Positions 28,263-37,801 of a stretch of 64,000 nucleotides of DNA are shown in pieces; positions within the stretch are counted from its first letter, which is position 1, and each line of letters starts with the position of its first letter. The notes under the pieces are model-generated. The model was not told where the DNA came from and did not search any database. It saw only the letters and a list, made by a program, of their open reading frames with translations. The stretch is taken from positions 1,026,001 through 1,090,000 of the forward strand of contig NC_003030.1 in the NCBI RefSeq assembly GCF_000008765.1. The letters run 5' to 3'. The position numbers and the translations under genes were made by a program. Origin of the DNA: Clostridium acetobutylicum ATCC 824. Its GTDB lineage: Bacteria > Bacillota > Clostridia > Clostridiales > Clostridiaceae.

Positions 28263-30083
28263 ATGAAAAGAAATAAAATTTTAGTGTCTGCATTGGCAAT
28301 AGCTTTTTCGTCAATGGTACTTACACCTGTGAGTGGGTTAAAAGTTTTTGCAGATACAGCGGATGTAAATGTAAATATTGATACAAATGCTGAAAAACAA
28401 GCTATAAGTCCATATATATATGGTACAAATCAGGATTTTAGCAATGCTAAGGTTACAGCAAGAAGAATTGGTGGAAATAGATCTACAGGATACAATTGGG
28501 AAAATAATGATTCGAATGCAGGAACAGATTGGAAGAATGAAAGCGATAATTATTGGCTTACACTTTATGATGTTCCTAAGGAAAAGTATAATGAGCCAGC
28601 TTCAGTTTATACAGCTTTCCATGATAAGTCACTTGCAATGGGAGTACCATACTCACTTGTAACACTTCAAGCAGGTGGATATGTTGCAGCTGATCAGAGT
28701 GGTCCTCTTGCAAATACAGATGTGGCACCATCATCAAAATGGAAAAAAGTTGAGTTTAATAAGAATGGCCCATTATCACTTACGCCAGATACAACAGATG
28801 GCTCTGTTTACATGGATGAGTTTGTTAACTATCTTGTAAATAAATATGGAAGTGCATCAGGTTCGAAAGGAATAAAGGGATATTCATTAGATAACGAGCC
28901 TTCACTTTGGCCAAGCACACATCCACTTATTCATCCAGATAAAACTAAATGTTCTGAAGTATTGGATAAGGATACGCAGCTTGCACAAGTTGTAAAGAAA
29001 ATAGATCCAGCAGCTGAAACCTTTGGACCAGCATTGTTTGGTTTTAGTGCATTTAACGATTTCAATAGTTCACCTGACTGGAGCAGTGTTAAAGGAAATT
29101 ATCAGTGGTTTATAGATTACTATCTTGATAATATGAAGAAAAACTCAGATGCTGCAGGAAAAAGACTTTTAGATGCATTGGATCTTCATTGGTATCCAGA
29201 GGCTAAAGGTGGCGGACAAAGAGTAACAACTAGTGATACTTCTAATGTAGATTGTAATAAAGCAAGAATGCAGGCTCCAAGAAGTTTATGGGATTCAACT
29301 TACACAGAGGACAGCTGGATAGGTCAGTGGTGCAAGTGGGGATTGCCACTAATACCTAAGGTTAAATCATCAATTGATAAATACTATCCAGGAACTAAAC
29401 TATCATTTTCAGAGTACAACTACGGCGGAGAAGATCACATTTCAGGAGGAATAGCACAAGCTGATGCACTTGGTGTCTTCGGTAAATATGGAGTTTATTT
29501 TGCAACTTACTGGGAATGTAATAGTGACAAAAATAATTATGTACAATCTGCTTTTAATTTGTATAACAATTATGATGGCAATAACTCAAAGTACGGAGAT
29601 ACAGATGTAAAGTGTGATACTTCAGATATTAACAATAGTTCAACTTATGCTTCTGTAACAAGTAATGATGGCAATAAAATGGATATAATTGTAATGAATA
29701 AAAATTACACAGATTCAATTAATTTTAATTTCAATGTAAGTAGCAATAAAAACTATACATCAGGTCAAGTATGGGGCTTTGACAGTAATAGCTCTAATAT
29801 TACTAAGAGAGATGATGTAAGTTCAATAAGTGGAAATAAGTTCACATATAAAATACCAGCTCTTACTGCAGTTCATATTGTTTTAACTACTGCTCAAAAA
29901 AGTAGTGTAAAAGGTGATGTGAATGGTGATGGTGTTGTAAATGGAAGAGATTTAATGGAGTTAAGAAAATATTTAGCAGGAAGTACATCTAACATAGACT
30001 TAAATGCAGCAGATTTGAATAATGATGGTGCAGTAAATGGAAGAGATCTTCTGGAGCTTATAAAGCTTGTTTTTGAAAAATAG
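28263..30083 (+). CDS. GH44 endoglucanase/xyloglucanase-type enzyme with dockerin
   Basis: The 606-aa secreted protein has a signal peptide ending KVFA, a GH44 catalytic region (about 35-450) with ISPYIYGTNQD near its start, the acid/base Glu in YSLDNEPSLW and the nucleophile Glu in LSFSEYNYGGEDH, then a beta-sandwich of about 90 residues. The dockerin starts near residue 549 ([24 protein letters not shown]). GH44 enzymes act on carboxymethylcellulose, xyloglucan and mixed glucans. The gene lies 12 bp after the cohesin lipoprotein gene with GGGGGAG as ribosome site, so they are cotranscribed. Confidence 0.92.
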   Translation: MKRNKILVSALAIAFSSMVLTPVSGLKVFADTADVNVNIDTNAEKQAISPYIYGTNQDFSNAKVTARRIGGNRSTGYNWENNDSNAGTDWKNESDNYWLTLYDVPKEKYNEPASVYTAFHDKSLAMGVPYSLVTLQAGGYVAADQSGPLANTDVAPSSKWKKVEFNKNGPLSLTPDTTDGSVYMDEFVNYLVNKYGSASGSKGIKGYSLDNEPSLWPSTHPLIHPDKTKCSEVLDKDTQLAQVVKKIDPAAETFGPALFGFSAFNDFNSSPDWSSVKGNYQWFIDYYLDNMKKNSDAAGKRLLDALDLHWYPEAKGGGQRVTTSDTSNVDCNKARMQAPRSLWDSTYTEDSWIGQWCKWGLPLIPKVKSSIDKYYPGTKLSFSEYNYGGEDHISGGIAQADALGVFGKYGVYFATYWECNSDKNNYVQSAFNLYNNYDGNNSKYGDTDVKCDTSDINNSSTYASVTSNDGNKMDIIVMNKNYTDSINFNFNVSSNKNYTSGQVWGFDSNSSNITKRDDVSSISGNKFTYKIPALTAVHIVLTTAQKSSVKGDVNGDGVVNGRDLMELRKYLAGSTSNIDLNAADLNNDGAVNGRDLLELIKLVFEK

Positions 30084-30113
30084 TAAATTATTGCATGTAA
30101 AGGGGGAATATGC

Positions 30114-32192
30114 ATGAAGAAGTTGTTAGCTACTTTGGTAACAGTTTTCATGATATGCATGCAGATAACGCCTGTTCAAGCAGCTAAGAGTACAGAGGAT
30201 AAAAACTATAATTATGTAGATGCTTTTTCTAAGTCAATATTATTTTATGAGGCTAATTGGTGTGGACCAGATGCAGGAAATAATAGACTTAAATGGCGCG
30301 GTCCATGTCATGAAGATGATGGAAAAGATGTTGGACTTGATCTAACTGGAGGCTTTCATGATGCAGGGGACCATGTTAAGTTTGGTTTGCCACAAGCTTA
30401 TGCGGCATCAACTTTGGGATGGGCTTATTATGAATTTAAAGATTCCTTTGTAAAAAAAGGACAAGATAAATACATGTTAAATATATTAAAGCATTTTACA
30501 GATTATTTTCTTAAATGCTATCCTAATAAAACTACTTTTTATTATCAATGTGGAGATGGAACAACGGACCACTCTTATTGGGGGCCACCTGAGCTCCAAA
30601 CACTTGATATAACTACAAGACCTACTCTATACGCTGCAACACCAGATAAGCCAGCGTCAGATGTGTGTGGAAGTACAGCAGCAGCTCTTGCTCTTATGTA
30701 TATTAATTATAAAGACGTGGATGCTGAGTATGCAAATAAATGTCTTACAGCAGCAAAGGATCTTTATGATTTTGGAAAAACTTATAAGGGCTTAAGTGAG
30801 AGTGGAGGCTTCTACGGTTCAACTGGATACTTAGATGATCTTTCTTGGGGAGCAGTATGGCTTTATGCAGCAACAAATGATAACAGCTATATGACAGATA
30901 TAGATTCCTTTTTAACAGCAAAGGGAATTGGTGGAGATAACAGTTATTCAAATCACTGGACTCACTGTTGGGATGATGTTTTTGGAGGTGTTTTTGTAAA
31001 GTTAGCACAACTTACAAATAATCCCAAGTATAAGGCTATAGCTGAAGAAAACTTAAATTATTGGATTAAAGACGCTCCAACAACTCCTGGAGGATTAAAA
31101 TACATTGCCTCTTGGGGAACCTTAAGATATACAGCTGCAGAGTGTATGCTTGCACTTGTGTACTACAAAACCTCAAAAAATGAAGAATATTTAAATTTTG
31201 CAAAGAGCCAAATTGATTACATGCTTGGAAGTAATCCTAGAAATAGTTCATATGAGGTAGGCTTTGGAAACAATTATCCTAAAAATCCTCATCACAGAGC
31301 TGCTAGTGGAAGAATGGAAGGAGCTCCAGGTTATGAAAAAAAGACAGATCCTGAAAAACACTTGCTTTATGGAGCTTTAGTTGGAGGTCCAGATGGCACT
31401 AGTGATGATTATTCTGATGATGTAAATCAGTATGTGAATTCAGAAGTTGCTATTGACTATAATGCTGGATTTGTAGGCGCACTTGCAGGTATGTCTAATT
31501 ACTATGGAGGAGATAATCTTCCAGAAGATGTACCTGGTATTGAGGCAAACTCACCACAGTACTATGTTGATGCAAATATAATGAAGGAAAGCAATGAAGA
31601 ATGTACAATACAAGCATTTATACACAATGCATCTCTTCTTCCACCACACTATGAAAAAGGTATGTCCTTTAGATATTATGTAGATTTAAGTGAATTATAT
31701 AAGAAAGGATATACTGTAAATGATGTTGGGGTAAGAGCTAACTATGCAGCAGGAGGGGGAACCTTATCTGGTTTTATTCCTTATGATGAAGCTAAGCACA
31801 TTTATTATGTTGAGGCTTCATGGCCAGGACAACTATATGGAAAAGCTGAAATGCAGTTTGCTATAACAGCTTATAATGCAAAATGTCTTGATGCATCAAA
31901 TGATTTTTCAAGACAAAATCTTAAGAGTGACAGTACAAATATTTCGGAGAATATACCTGTATACAAAAATGGAGTAAAGATATTTGGAAATGAGCCAGGT
32001 TCAGTTGAGGTTAAGACCGGTGACGTTAATGGTGATAATACTGTTGATGGAAGAGACCTTATGGAGCTTAGAAAGTATCTTGCAGGAAATAATCCAAACA
32101 TAAACTTAAAAGCAGCAGATTTAAATGGTGATGGTATAGTAAATGGAAGAGATTTAGTGATTTTAATTAAATTAATTTCAGGTAAACAGTAA
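30114..32192 (+). CDS. GH9 cellulase with CBM3 and dockerin
   Basis: The 692-aa secreted enzyme has a signal peptide ending VQA. The GH9 domain (about 33-465) has SILFYEANWCG, the catalytic [27 protein letters not shown] and the catalytic Glu in NSEVAIDYNAGF. A CBM3c-like module spans about 480-630 and the dockerin begins near 635. The first dockerin loop reads DVNGDNTVDGRD, differing from the VNGRD shared by nearly all other dockerins in the cluster. The catalytic domain is strikingly similar to that of the next gene, suggesting tandem duplication. ATG 30114 follows AAGGGGGAA. Confidence 0.93.
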   Translation: MKKLLATLVTVFMICMQITPVQAAKSTEDKNYNYVDAFSKSILFYEANWCGPDAGNNRLKWRGPCHEDDGKDVGLDLTGGFHDAGDHVKFGLPQAYAASTLGWAYYEFKDSFVKKGQDKYMLNILKHFTDYFLKCYPNKTTFYYQCGDGTTDHSYWGPPELQTLDITTRPTLYAATPDKPASDVCGSTAAALALMYINYKDVDAEYANKCLTAAKDLYDFGKTYKGLSESGGFYGSTGYLDDLSWGAVWLYAATNDNSYMTDIDSFLTAKGIGGDNSYSNHWTHCWDDVFGGVFVKLAQLTNNPKYKAIAEENLNYWIKDAPTTPGGLKYIASWGTLRYTAAECMLALVYYKTSKNEEYLNFAKSQIDYMLGSNPRNSSYEVGFGNNYPKNPHHRAASGRMEGAPGYEKKTDPEKHLLYGALVGGPDGTSDDYSDDVNQYVNSEVAIDYNAGFVGALAGMSNYYGGDNLPEDVPGIEANSPQYYVDANIMKESNEECTIQAFIHNASLLPPHYEKGMSFRYYVDLSELYKKGYTVNDVGVRANYAAGGGTLSGFIPYDEAKHIYYVEASWPGQLYGKAEMQFAITAYNAKCLDASNDFSRQNLKSDSTNISENIPVYKNGVKIFGNEPGSVEVKTGDVNGDNTVDGRDLMELRKYLAGNNPNINLKAADLNGDGIVNGRDLVILIKLISGKQ

Positions 32193-32248
32193 GCTGCTTT
32201 GCTCGAATCAGATTGTATAAATTAAGTAGTTTTAAAGGGGGATTTTAT

Positions 32249-33862
32249 ATGAAAAAGCTCGTGGCTTGCTTAACTATGGTGTTACTTTTGGGAACGCAAA
32301 TCAAGCCGTTAACGATAACAGCAGATACCAATGATCAAAAACATAATTATGTAGATGCTTTTTCTAAATCAATTATGTTTTATGAAGCTAATTGGTGTGG
32401 AGCTGATGCCGGAAATAATAGGTTAAAGTGGAGAAGCGGCTGTCATGAAAATGACGGTAAGGATGTTGGTCTTGATTTGACAGGAGGTTTTCACGATGCA
32501 GGAGACCATGTTAAATTTGGTCTGCCACAGGCGTATTCAGCATCAACCTTAGGATGGGCTTATTATGAGTTCAAGGATACCTTTGTAAAAAAGGGACAGG
32601 ATAAGTATATGCTTAATATATTGAAGCATTTTACTGATTATTTCTTGAAATGCTACCCTGATAATAATACATTTTACTATCAATGTGGAGATGGAAATAC
32701 TGACCATTCCTATTGGGGACCACCTGAACTTCAAACAACCTCTAGACCTACGCTTTATAAGGCAACACCTAGTACACCAGCTTCAGATGTATGTGGAAAC
32801 ACGGCAGCAGCTTTAGCTCTTATGTACATTAATTATAAAGATGTAGATTCTGCTTATGCTAATAAATGTCTTACAGCAGCAGAAAATCTATATAATTTAG
32901 GAAAGAACTACAAGGGGATGAGTCAAAGTGGTGGTTTTTACACATCATCGGGATACTTAGATGACCTTTCTTGGGGGGCTATATGGCTTTACGAGGCAAC
33001 CAATAACAACAATTATCTAAGCGATGCACAATCTTTTCTTCAATCCGCTAACATAAATGAGTATTATCAATATAATTGGACACACTGCTGGGATGATGTA
33101 CTTGGAGGAGTTTTTGTAAAAATGGCTCAAATAACAGGTGATGCTAAATACAAAAACATAGTTAAAGGAAACATTGATTATTGGACAAACTCTGTTACTA
33201 CTACTCCTGGTGGTTTGAAGTTTAGAACAGGTTGGGGAACCTTAAGATATACGGCAGCAGAATGTATGCTAGCTCTTGTGTACTATAAGACGTCAAATGA
33301 CAGCGAGGCTATGAATCTTGCTAAAAGTCAAATTGACTATATTTTAGGGACTAATCCACAGGGAATGTCTTATGAAGTTGGATTTGGTAGCAAGTACCCT
33401 AAATATCCACATCATAGAGCCGCTAGTGGAAGAAACGAAAGTGCTGGTGAAAAGAAAACTGAACCTGAAAAGCACATTCTTTATGGAGCCTTGGTAGGAG
33501 GACCAGACCAAAATGATAGTTATATAGAGAATATAGAAGAATATCAGCATTCAGAGGTAGCAATAGATTACAATGCAGGTTTTGTAGGGGCACTTGCTGG
33601 AATTTCAAACTATTTTGGTCAAAATCAAAGTGTAGAAAAGATAAATGATCCAGATGTAAAAGACAGCAATACTACTAATACCATTTTGGGAGATTTAAAT
33701 GATGATGGAGTAGTAAATGGACGTGACATAGTTATGATGAGGCAATATTTAGCTGGTAAAACAGTTAGTGGTATTGATAAAAATGCTCTAGATATAAACG
33801 GTGACGGAGCAGTAAATGGGCGTGACTTAATGGAGCTCATAAAGAAAGTCAGTAACAATTAA
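32249..33862 (+). CDS. GH9 cellulase with dockerin, lacking a CBM
   Basis: The 537-aa secreted enzyme (start ATG 32249 after AAAGGGGGA; an in-frame TTG at 32213 has no site). The GH9 domain (about 30-465) repeats almost word for word motifs of the preceding enzyme, including [32 protein letters not shown] and HSEVAIDYNAGF. Directly after it comes the dockerin (from about residue 480: [24 protein letters not shown]) with no CBM3 between. It is therefore probably a duplicate of the upstream gene that lost its CBM, or that gene's ancestor gained one. Without CBM3c, GH9 processivity is usually reduced. Confidence 0.93.
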   Translation: MKKLVACLTMVLLLGTQIKPLTITADTNDQKHNYVDAFSKSIMFYEANWCGADAGNNRLKWRSGCHENDGKDVGLDLTGGFHDAGDHVKFGLPQAYSASTLGWAYYEFKDTFVKKGQDKYMLNILKHFTDYFLKCYPDNNTFYYQCGDGNTDHSYWGPPELQTTSRPTLYKATPSTPASDVCGNTAAALALMYINYKDVDSAYANKCLTAAENLYNLGKNYKGMSQSGGFYTSSGYLDDLSWGAIWLYEATNNNNYLSDAQSFLQSANINEYYQYNWTHCWDDVLGGVFVKMAQITGDAKYKNIVKGNIDYWTNSVTTTPGGLKFRTGWGTLRYTAAECMLALVYYKTSNDSEAMNLAKSQIDYILGTNPQGMSYEVGFGSKYPKYPHHRAASGRNESAGEKKTEPEKHILYGALVGGPDQNDSYIENIEEYQHSEVAIDYNAGFVGALAGISNYFGQNQSVEKINDPDVKDSNTTNTILGDLNDDGVVNGRDIVMMRQYLAGKTVSGIDKNALDINGDGAVNGRDLMELIKKVSNN

Positions 33863-33879
33863 AATGGAGATGAAATAGA

Positions 33880-35157
33880 ATGAAAAAACTAAAAGTGATA
33901 TCAACTGTTGTTGCGGGAGTGTTTTTAAGCACCTTAGTTAGTTTTTCAAGTATAACTAAGGTAAAGGCAGCAGACACTACAGATAATAAGCCAGGAATAA
34001 ACTGGATGAATGGTTCTAAGTACTTTCCTTTAGGTGCAAACTATGCTTGGGATGAATGGGATAATGACTTTAATGATAATGGATGGACTACAAGATTTGC
34101 AAAAATAAAAGCAGATTTTGATAATATGTCAGCTCAAGGAATACACACAGTAAGATGGTGGGTGTTCTGCAATATGTACGCTTCTCCATTATTTTCTTCA
34201 CAGGATGGAAAAGGAGTTTGTACTGGTCTTCCAGATAAGTGGACTGATCATATGAAAGAGGCTGCAGATTATGCTTATTCAAAAAATATGAAGATATATT
34301 TTACACTTACTAGCTTTGACGTAGCTAAAACAAATAATAGTTTTTATCATGGAAGTATAATAGATGATCCAACTATTCGTAAAAGCTATATAGATAATGC
34401 AGTTACACCTGTTGTTAAAGCACTTGGAGATAATCCAGGAGTAATGGGTTGGGATGTTATAAATGAACCAGAGTGGACAATTTCTAGTGCAGATGGAGGC
34501 AATCCTGGAGACTCAATTAAAGGATGGTCATTAAGTACACTTAGATCTTTTGTTAAAGATGTTGTTGATTGTATACATCAGTATGCTAAACAGCCAGTAA
34601 GCGTTGGTTCTGCAAGCTTGAAATGGCTTGGAGAGCAGTACGATTTTTGGTCGGGTCTTGGATTGGATTTTTATGATTTCCATTGGTATGACTGGGCAAC
34701 ACCATATTTCAATCCACTTAAAACTCCAGTATCTCAGTTAAAAGCAAAGTTTGACAAACCTGTAATAATAGGAGAAATGATGCCAGATACACAGAATTCT
34801 TCACTTAAAATGTCACATAAGCAGGTGCTTGATGGCTTAGTAAACAACGGATACAGCGGATATATGCTATGGGCATGGACTGATGCTTCAGTAAATTGTG
34901 TAGGTAAAACAGCTCCTGATTTTGATGAATTTAAAACAGAACATCCAGAGCTTCCTATAGATATGCCAACTATGCCTGGATTAAAAGGTGATGTTAATGG
35001 TGATGGGGTAATTAATGGACGTGATCTTATGGTATTAAGACAATACTTAGCTGGTCAAAGTGTAAATATAAATAAGGCTAATACAGATGTTAATGGAGAT
35101 GGAGTAGTTAACGGACGTGATCTTATGGAAATAGTAAAGATTGTAATGTCAAAATAG
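33880..35157 (+). CDS. GH5 enzyme with dockerin, probable mannanase
   Basis: The 425-aa secreted protein has a signal peptide ending VKAA. The catalytic domain (about 35-365) shows GH5 marks: HTVRWWVF, the acid/base Glu in WDVINEPEW, YDFHWYDWA, and the nucleophile Glu in VIIGEMMP. This is a distant cousin of the first GH5 gene and resembles ManA-type mannanases more than endoglucanases, though substrate cannot be fixed from sequence alone. The dockerin starts near residue 369 ([24 protein letters not shown]). It lies 17 bp after the GH9 gene with TGGAGATG as ribosome site. Confidence 0.88.
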   Translation: MKKLKVISTVVAGVFLSTLVSFSSITKVKAADTTDNKPGINWMNGSKYFPLGANYAWDEWDNDFNDNGWTTRFAKIKADFDNMSAQGIHTVRWWVFCNMYASPLFSSQDGKGVCTGLPDKWTDHMKEAADYAYSKNMKIYFTLTSFDVAKTNNSFYHGSIIDDPTIRKSYIDNAVTPVVKALGDNPGVMGWDVINEPEWTISSADGGNPGDSIKGWSLSTLRSFVKDVVDCIHQYAKQPVSVGSASLKWLGEQYDFWSGLGLDFYDFHWYDWATPYFNPLKTPVSQLKAKFDKPVIIGEMMPDTQNSSLKMSHKQVLDGLVNNGYSGYMLWAWTDASVNCVGKTAPDFDEFKTEHPELPIDMPTMPGLKGDVNGDGVINGRDLMVLRQYLAGQSVNINKANTDVNGDGVVNGRDLMEIVKIVMSK

Positions 35158-35181
35158 AGTTATTTAAAATAAACTAATGAG

Positions 35182-35213
35182 ATAACAGGTGATGTTTTAG
35201 ACATCTCTGTTAT
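35182..35213 (+). promoter_or_regulatory. Intercistronic hairpin upstream of the GH74 gene
   Basis: ATAACAG plus GATGT (35182-35195) pair with ACATC plus CTGTTAT (35201-35213) around TTTAG, with a small internal loop. No U tract follows, so an RNA-processing or stability role is more likely than termination. Confidence 0.6.
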
Positions 35214-35240
35214 ATGTAAAATGAAATGGAGGAACTTAAA

Positions 35241-37760
35241 ATGAATAAAAGGATTGTTAGCATGGTTGCAGGACTTAGCATAATTTTCACAACTGGTTTT
35301 GTAACACATATAAGTGCAGCAGCTAATAAGGCAGCAGCTTCAGTTCAAAGCCAAGGATATAAGTGGGATAATGCAAAGATAGGTGCTGGTGGATATGTTC
35401 CAGCAGTTATATTTAATAAAACAGAAAAAGATTTAATATATGCTCGTACAGATATGGGAGGAGCATATAGATGGGACAAGGCTAATAATAAGTGGATTCC
35501 AATTACTGATGGATTTTCTGATTGGACAATGCTTGGCTGCGAAAGTATAGCAACTGACCCAATAGACACTAATCGTGTTTATATAGCAGCAGGTTTGTAC
35601 ACAAATGATTGGCAAGATGAAAATGCATATATTCTTAGTTCACAGGATAAAGGTAACACATGGAAAAGATACCAACTTCCATTTAAGGTAGGAGGTAATA
35701 TGCCGGGAAGAAATATGGGAGAAAGACTTCAAATAGATCCTAATGATGATAAAATACTTTATCTTGGAGCTAGAAGTGGTAATGGACTTTGGAAAAGTGA
35801 AGACTATGGACAAACATGGTCTAAGGTTGATAATTTCCCTGATACAGGCGACTATGTACAAGATCCTCAAAATGAATATACAGCAGATAAAGTTGGAGTA
35901 GTTTGGGAAACCTTTGATCCTTCAACAGGAACAAAAGGAAGCCCAACTCAAACTATGTATGTTGGTGCAGCAGATAAGACAGGAAACAATATTTACGTTA
36001 CTAATGATGGAGGAAAGACATGGAGTGCAGTTAAAGGACAGCCAAAAGGATATCTTCCACATCATGGTATACTTGCTTCCGATGGTATGCTTTATATATC
36101 ATATAGCAATACTTGCGGACCATATGACGGCTCAGATGGACAAGTTTGGAAGTATAATACCAAAACAGGAGAATGGACAAACATAACTCCACCTGCAGTA
36201 GGTGACACTAAATCTGGTTTTGGAGGAATATCAGTAGATGCACAAAATCCAAATAATGTTGTAGTTGCAACTTTAAATAGATGGTGGCCGGATGAAGAAA
36301 TATACAGAAGTACAGATGCAGGTAAGACCTGGAAACCTATATGGGATTGGAATGGATATCCAAACCGTACTTTGGGATATAACTTAGATTACTCAGCACA
36401 ACCTTGGCTTGATTGGGGTAAGACCGGGGTAACACCACCAGATCCATTAGTTAAATTAGGCTGGATGATGGGAGACTTAGAAATTGATCCATTTAACTCG
36501 GATAGAATGTTCTACGGTACAGGTGCAACTCTTTATGGAACTGATGATTTGACTAATTGGGATAAAGGTAAGAATGTAGACATCTCTGTAAAGGCAAATG
36601 GAATTGAAGAATGTGCAGTAAATGATGTTGTAGTACCAACAAAAGGCGCACAACTTTTAAGCGCTGTTGGAGATGACTGCGGATTTTATCATGATGACAT
36701 AACTAAAGTTCCAAGTAAAATGATGACAACACCTAACTTTAGTGCTACAACAAGCATTGATTATGCAGAAAGTGTTCCTAACTTTGTTGTTCGTGTTGGA
36801 AATGTTGATACTAGTAAAAATCAACAAGATAAAGATTGTGGAATTTCCTACGATGGTGGTAAGAACTGGTTCTCAGCTGGAAGCAATATATCAGGAGTTT
36901 ATAAAGCAGGAACTGTAGCAGCTGGTGCTGATGCTAAAACTATAGTATGGTCTCCAGAGGAAGGTGCTAATGCAGCATATAGCACAGATAATGGTAATAA
37001 ATGGACACCGTGTTCTGGTCTTCCACAGGGAGCAAAGGTTAGATCAGACCGTGTAAATCCAAAGAAATTCTATGGTTTCTTAAATGGTAAATTCTATATT
37101 AGTACTGATGCAGGTGCAACATTTACTCAAAGTTCACAAACAGGTCTTCCTACAAAAGGCAAAGGAATCTTTAAGACTGTTATAGGTCATGAAGGTGATA
37201 TTTGGATTGCTGGAGGAAAAGACGGATTATGGCATTCAACTGATTCTGGTGCAACATTCACAAAAGTATCTGGTGTTGATGCTTCTGATACAGTAGGTCT
37301 TGGAAAATCCAAAACAGATGATGGATATCCAGCTATATACATGGATGCTACAATTGATGGAACAGCGGGAATATTCCGTTCAGATGATGAAGGTGCAACT
37401 TGGGTAAGAATAAATGATGATGCTCACCAATATGGTTCCCCAGACTACTGCATAACTGGAGATCCTAACAAATATGGACGAGTTTTTGTTGGAACTAATG
37501 GAAGAGGTATTGTTTATGGAGACATAGATGGTTCTCAACCTACACCTACACCAAGTGTTACTTTAGGAGACGTTAATGATGATGGAATAATAAATGGAAG
37601 AGACGTTATGGTACTTACTCAATATATAGCAGGTAAGGATGTAACAATAGATAAAAAAGCAGCAGATGTAAATGGTGATGGAACTGTAAATGGAAGAGAT
37701 CTTATGACTTTAAGACAATATATATCTGGAAAGATAACTTCATTTTCATCAACAAAATAA
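35241..37760 (+). CDS. GH74 xyloglucanase-type beta-propeller enzyme with dockerin
   Basis: The 839-aa secreted protein starts at ATG 35241, 8 nt after GGAGG (an in-frame ATG at 35226 precedes that site). After the signal peptide comes a tandem seven-bladed propeller region (about 35-765) starting YKWDNAKIGAGGYVPA and containing TDMGGAYRWD and several SxDxGxTW (Asp-box) repeats, for example SQDKGNTWKRY, STDAGKTWKP and STDSGATF. Asp-boxes explain why such proteins have been mislabelled sialidases; the N-terminal motifs fit GH74. The dockerin begins near 774 (DVNDDGIINGRD, DVNGDGTVNGRD). It is the last gene of the cluster, followed by a strong terminator. Confidence 0.92.
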   Translation: MNKRIVSMVAGLSIIFTTGFVTHISAAANKAAASVQSQGYKWDNAKIGAGGYVPAVIFNKTEKDLIYARTDMGGAYRWDKANNKWIPITDGFSDWTMLGCESIATDPIDTNRVYIAAGLYTNDWQDENAYILSSQDKGNTWKRYQLPFKVGGNMPGRNMGERLQIDPNDDKILYLGARSGNGLWKSEDYGQTWSKVDNFPDTGDYVQDPQNEYTADKVGVVWETFDPSTGTKGSPTQTMYVGAADKTGNNIYVTNDGGKTWSAVKGQPKGYLPHHGILASDGMLYISYSNTCGPYDGSDGQVWKYNTKTGEWTNITPPAVGDTKSGFGGISVDAQNPNNVVVATLNRWWPDEEIYRSTDAGKTWKPIWDWNGYPNRTLGYNLDYSAQPWLDWGKTGVTPPDPLVKLGWMMGDLEIDPFNSDRMFYGTGATLYGTDDLTNWDKGKNVDISVKANGIEECAVNDVVVPTKGAQLLSAVGDDCGFYHDDITKVPSKMMTTPNFSATTSIDYAESVPNFVVRVGNVDTSKNQQDKDCGISYDGGKNWFSAGSNISGVYKAGTVAAGADAKTIVWSPEEGANAAYSTDNGNKWTPCSGLPQGAKVRSDRVNPKKFYGFLNGKFYISTDAGATFTQSSQTGLPTKGKGIFKTVIGHEGDIWIAGGKDGLWHSTDSGATFTKVSGVDASDTVGLGKSKTDDGYPAIYMDATIDGTAGIFRSDDEGATWVRINDDAHQYGSPDYCITGDPNKYGRVFVGTNGRGIVYGDIDGSQPTPTPSVTLGDVNDDGIINGRDVMVLTQYIAGKDVTIDKKAADVNGDGTVNGRDLMTLRQYISGKITSFSSTK

Positions 37761-37767
37761 GAATTAA

Positions 37768-37800
37768 AGGCTGGGGTAAAAATTTACCTCAGTCTTTTTA
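37768..37800 (+). terminator. Terminator of the cellulosome cluster
   Basis: AGGCTGGGGTAAA pairs with TTTACCTCAGTCT (13 bp with two G-U) around AA, followed by TTTTTAATT. It is the first clear terminator after cipA. Confidence 0.9.
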
Positions 37801-37801
37801 A

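Noticed and set aside
35241-37760. Annotation of the last cellulosome gene as sialidase because of Asp-boxes
   Set aside because: Asp-boxes are shared by many propellers; the N-terminal motifs and the dockerin context indicate GH74.
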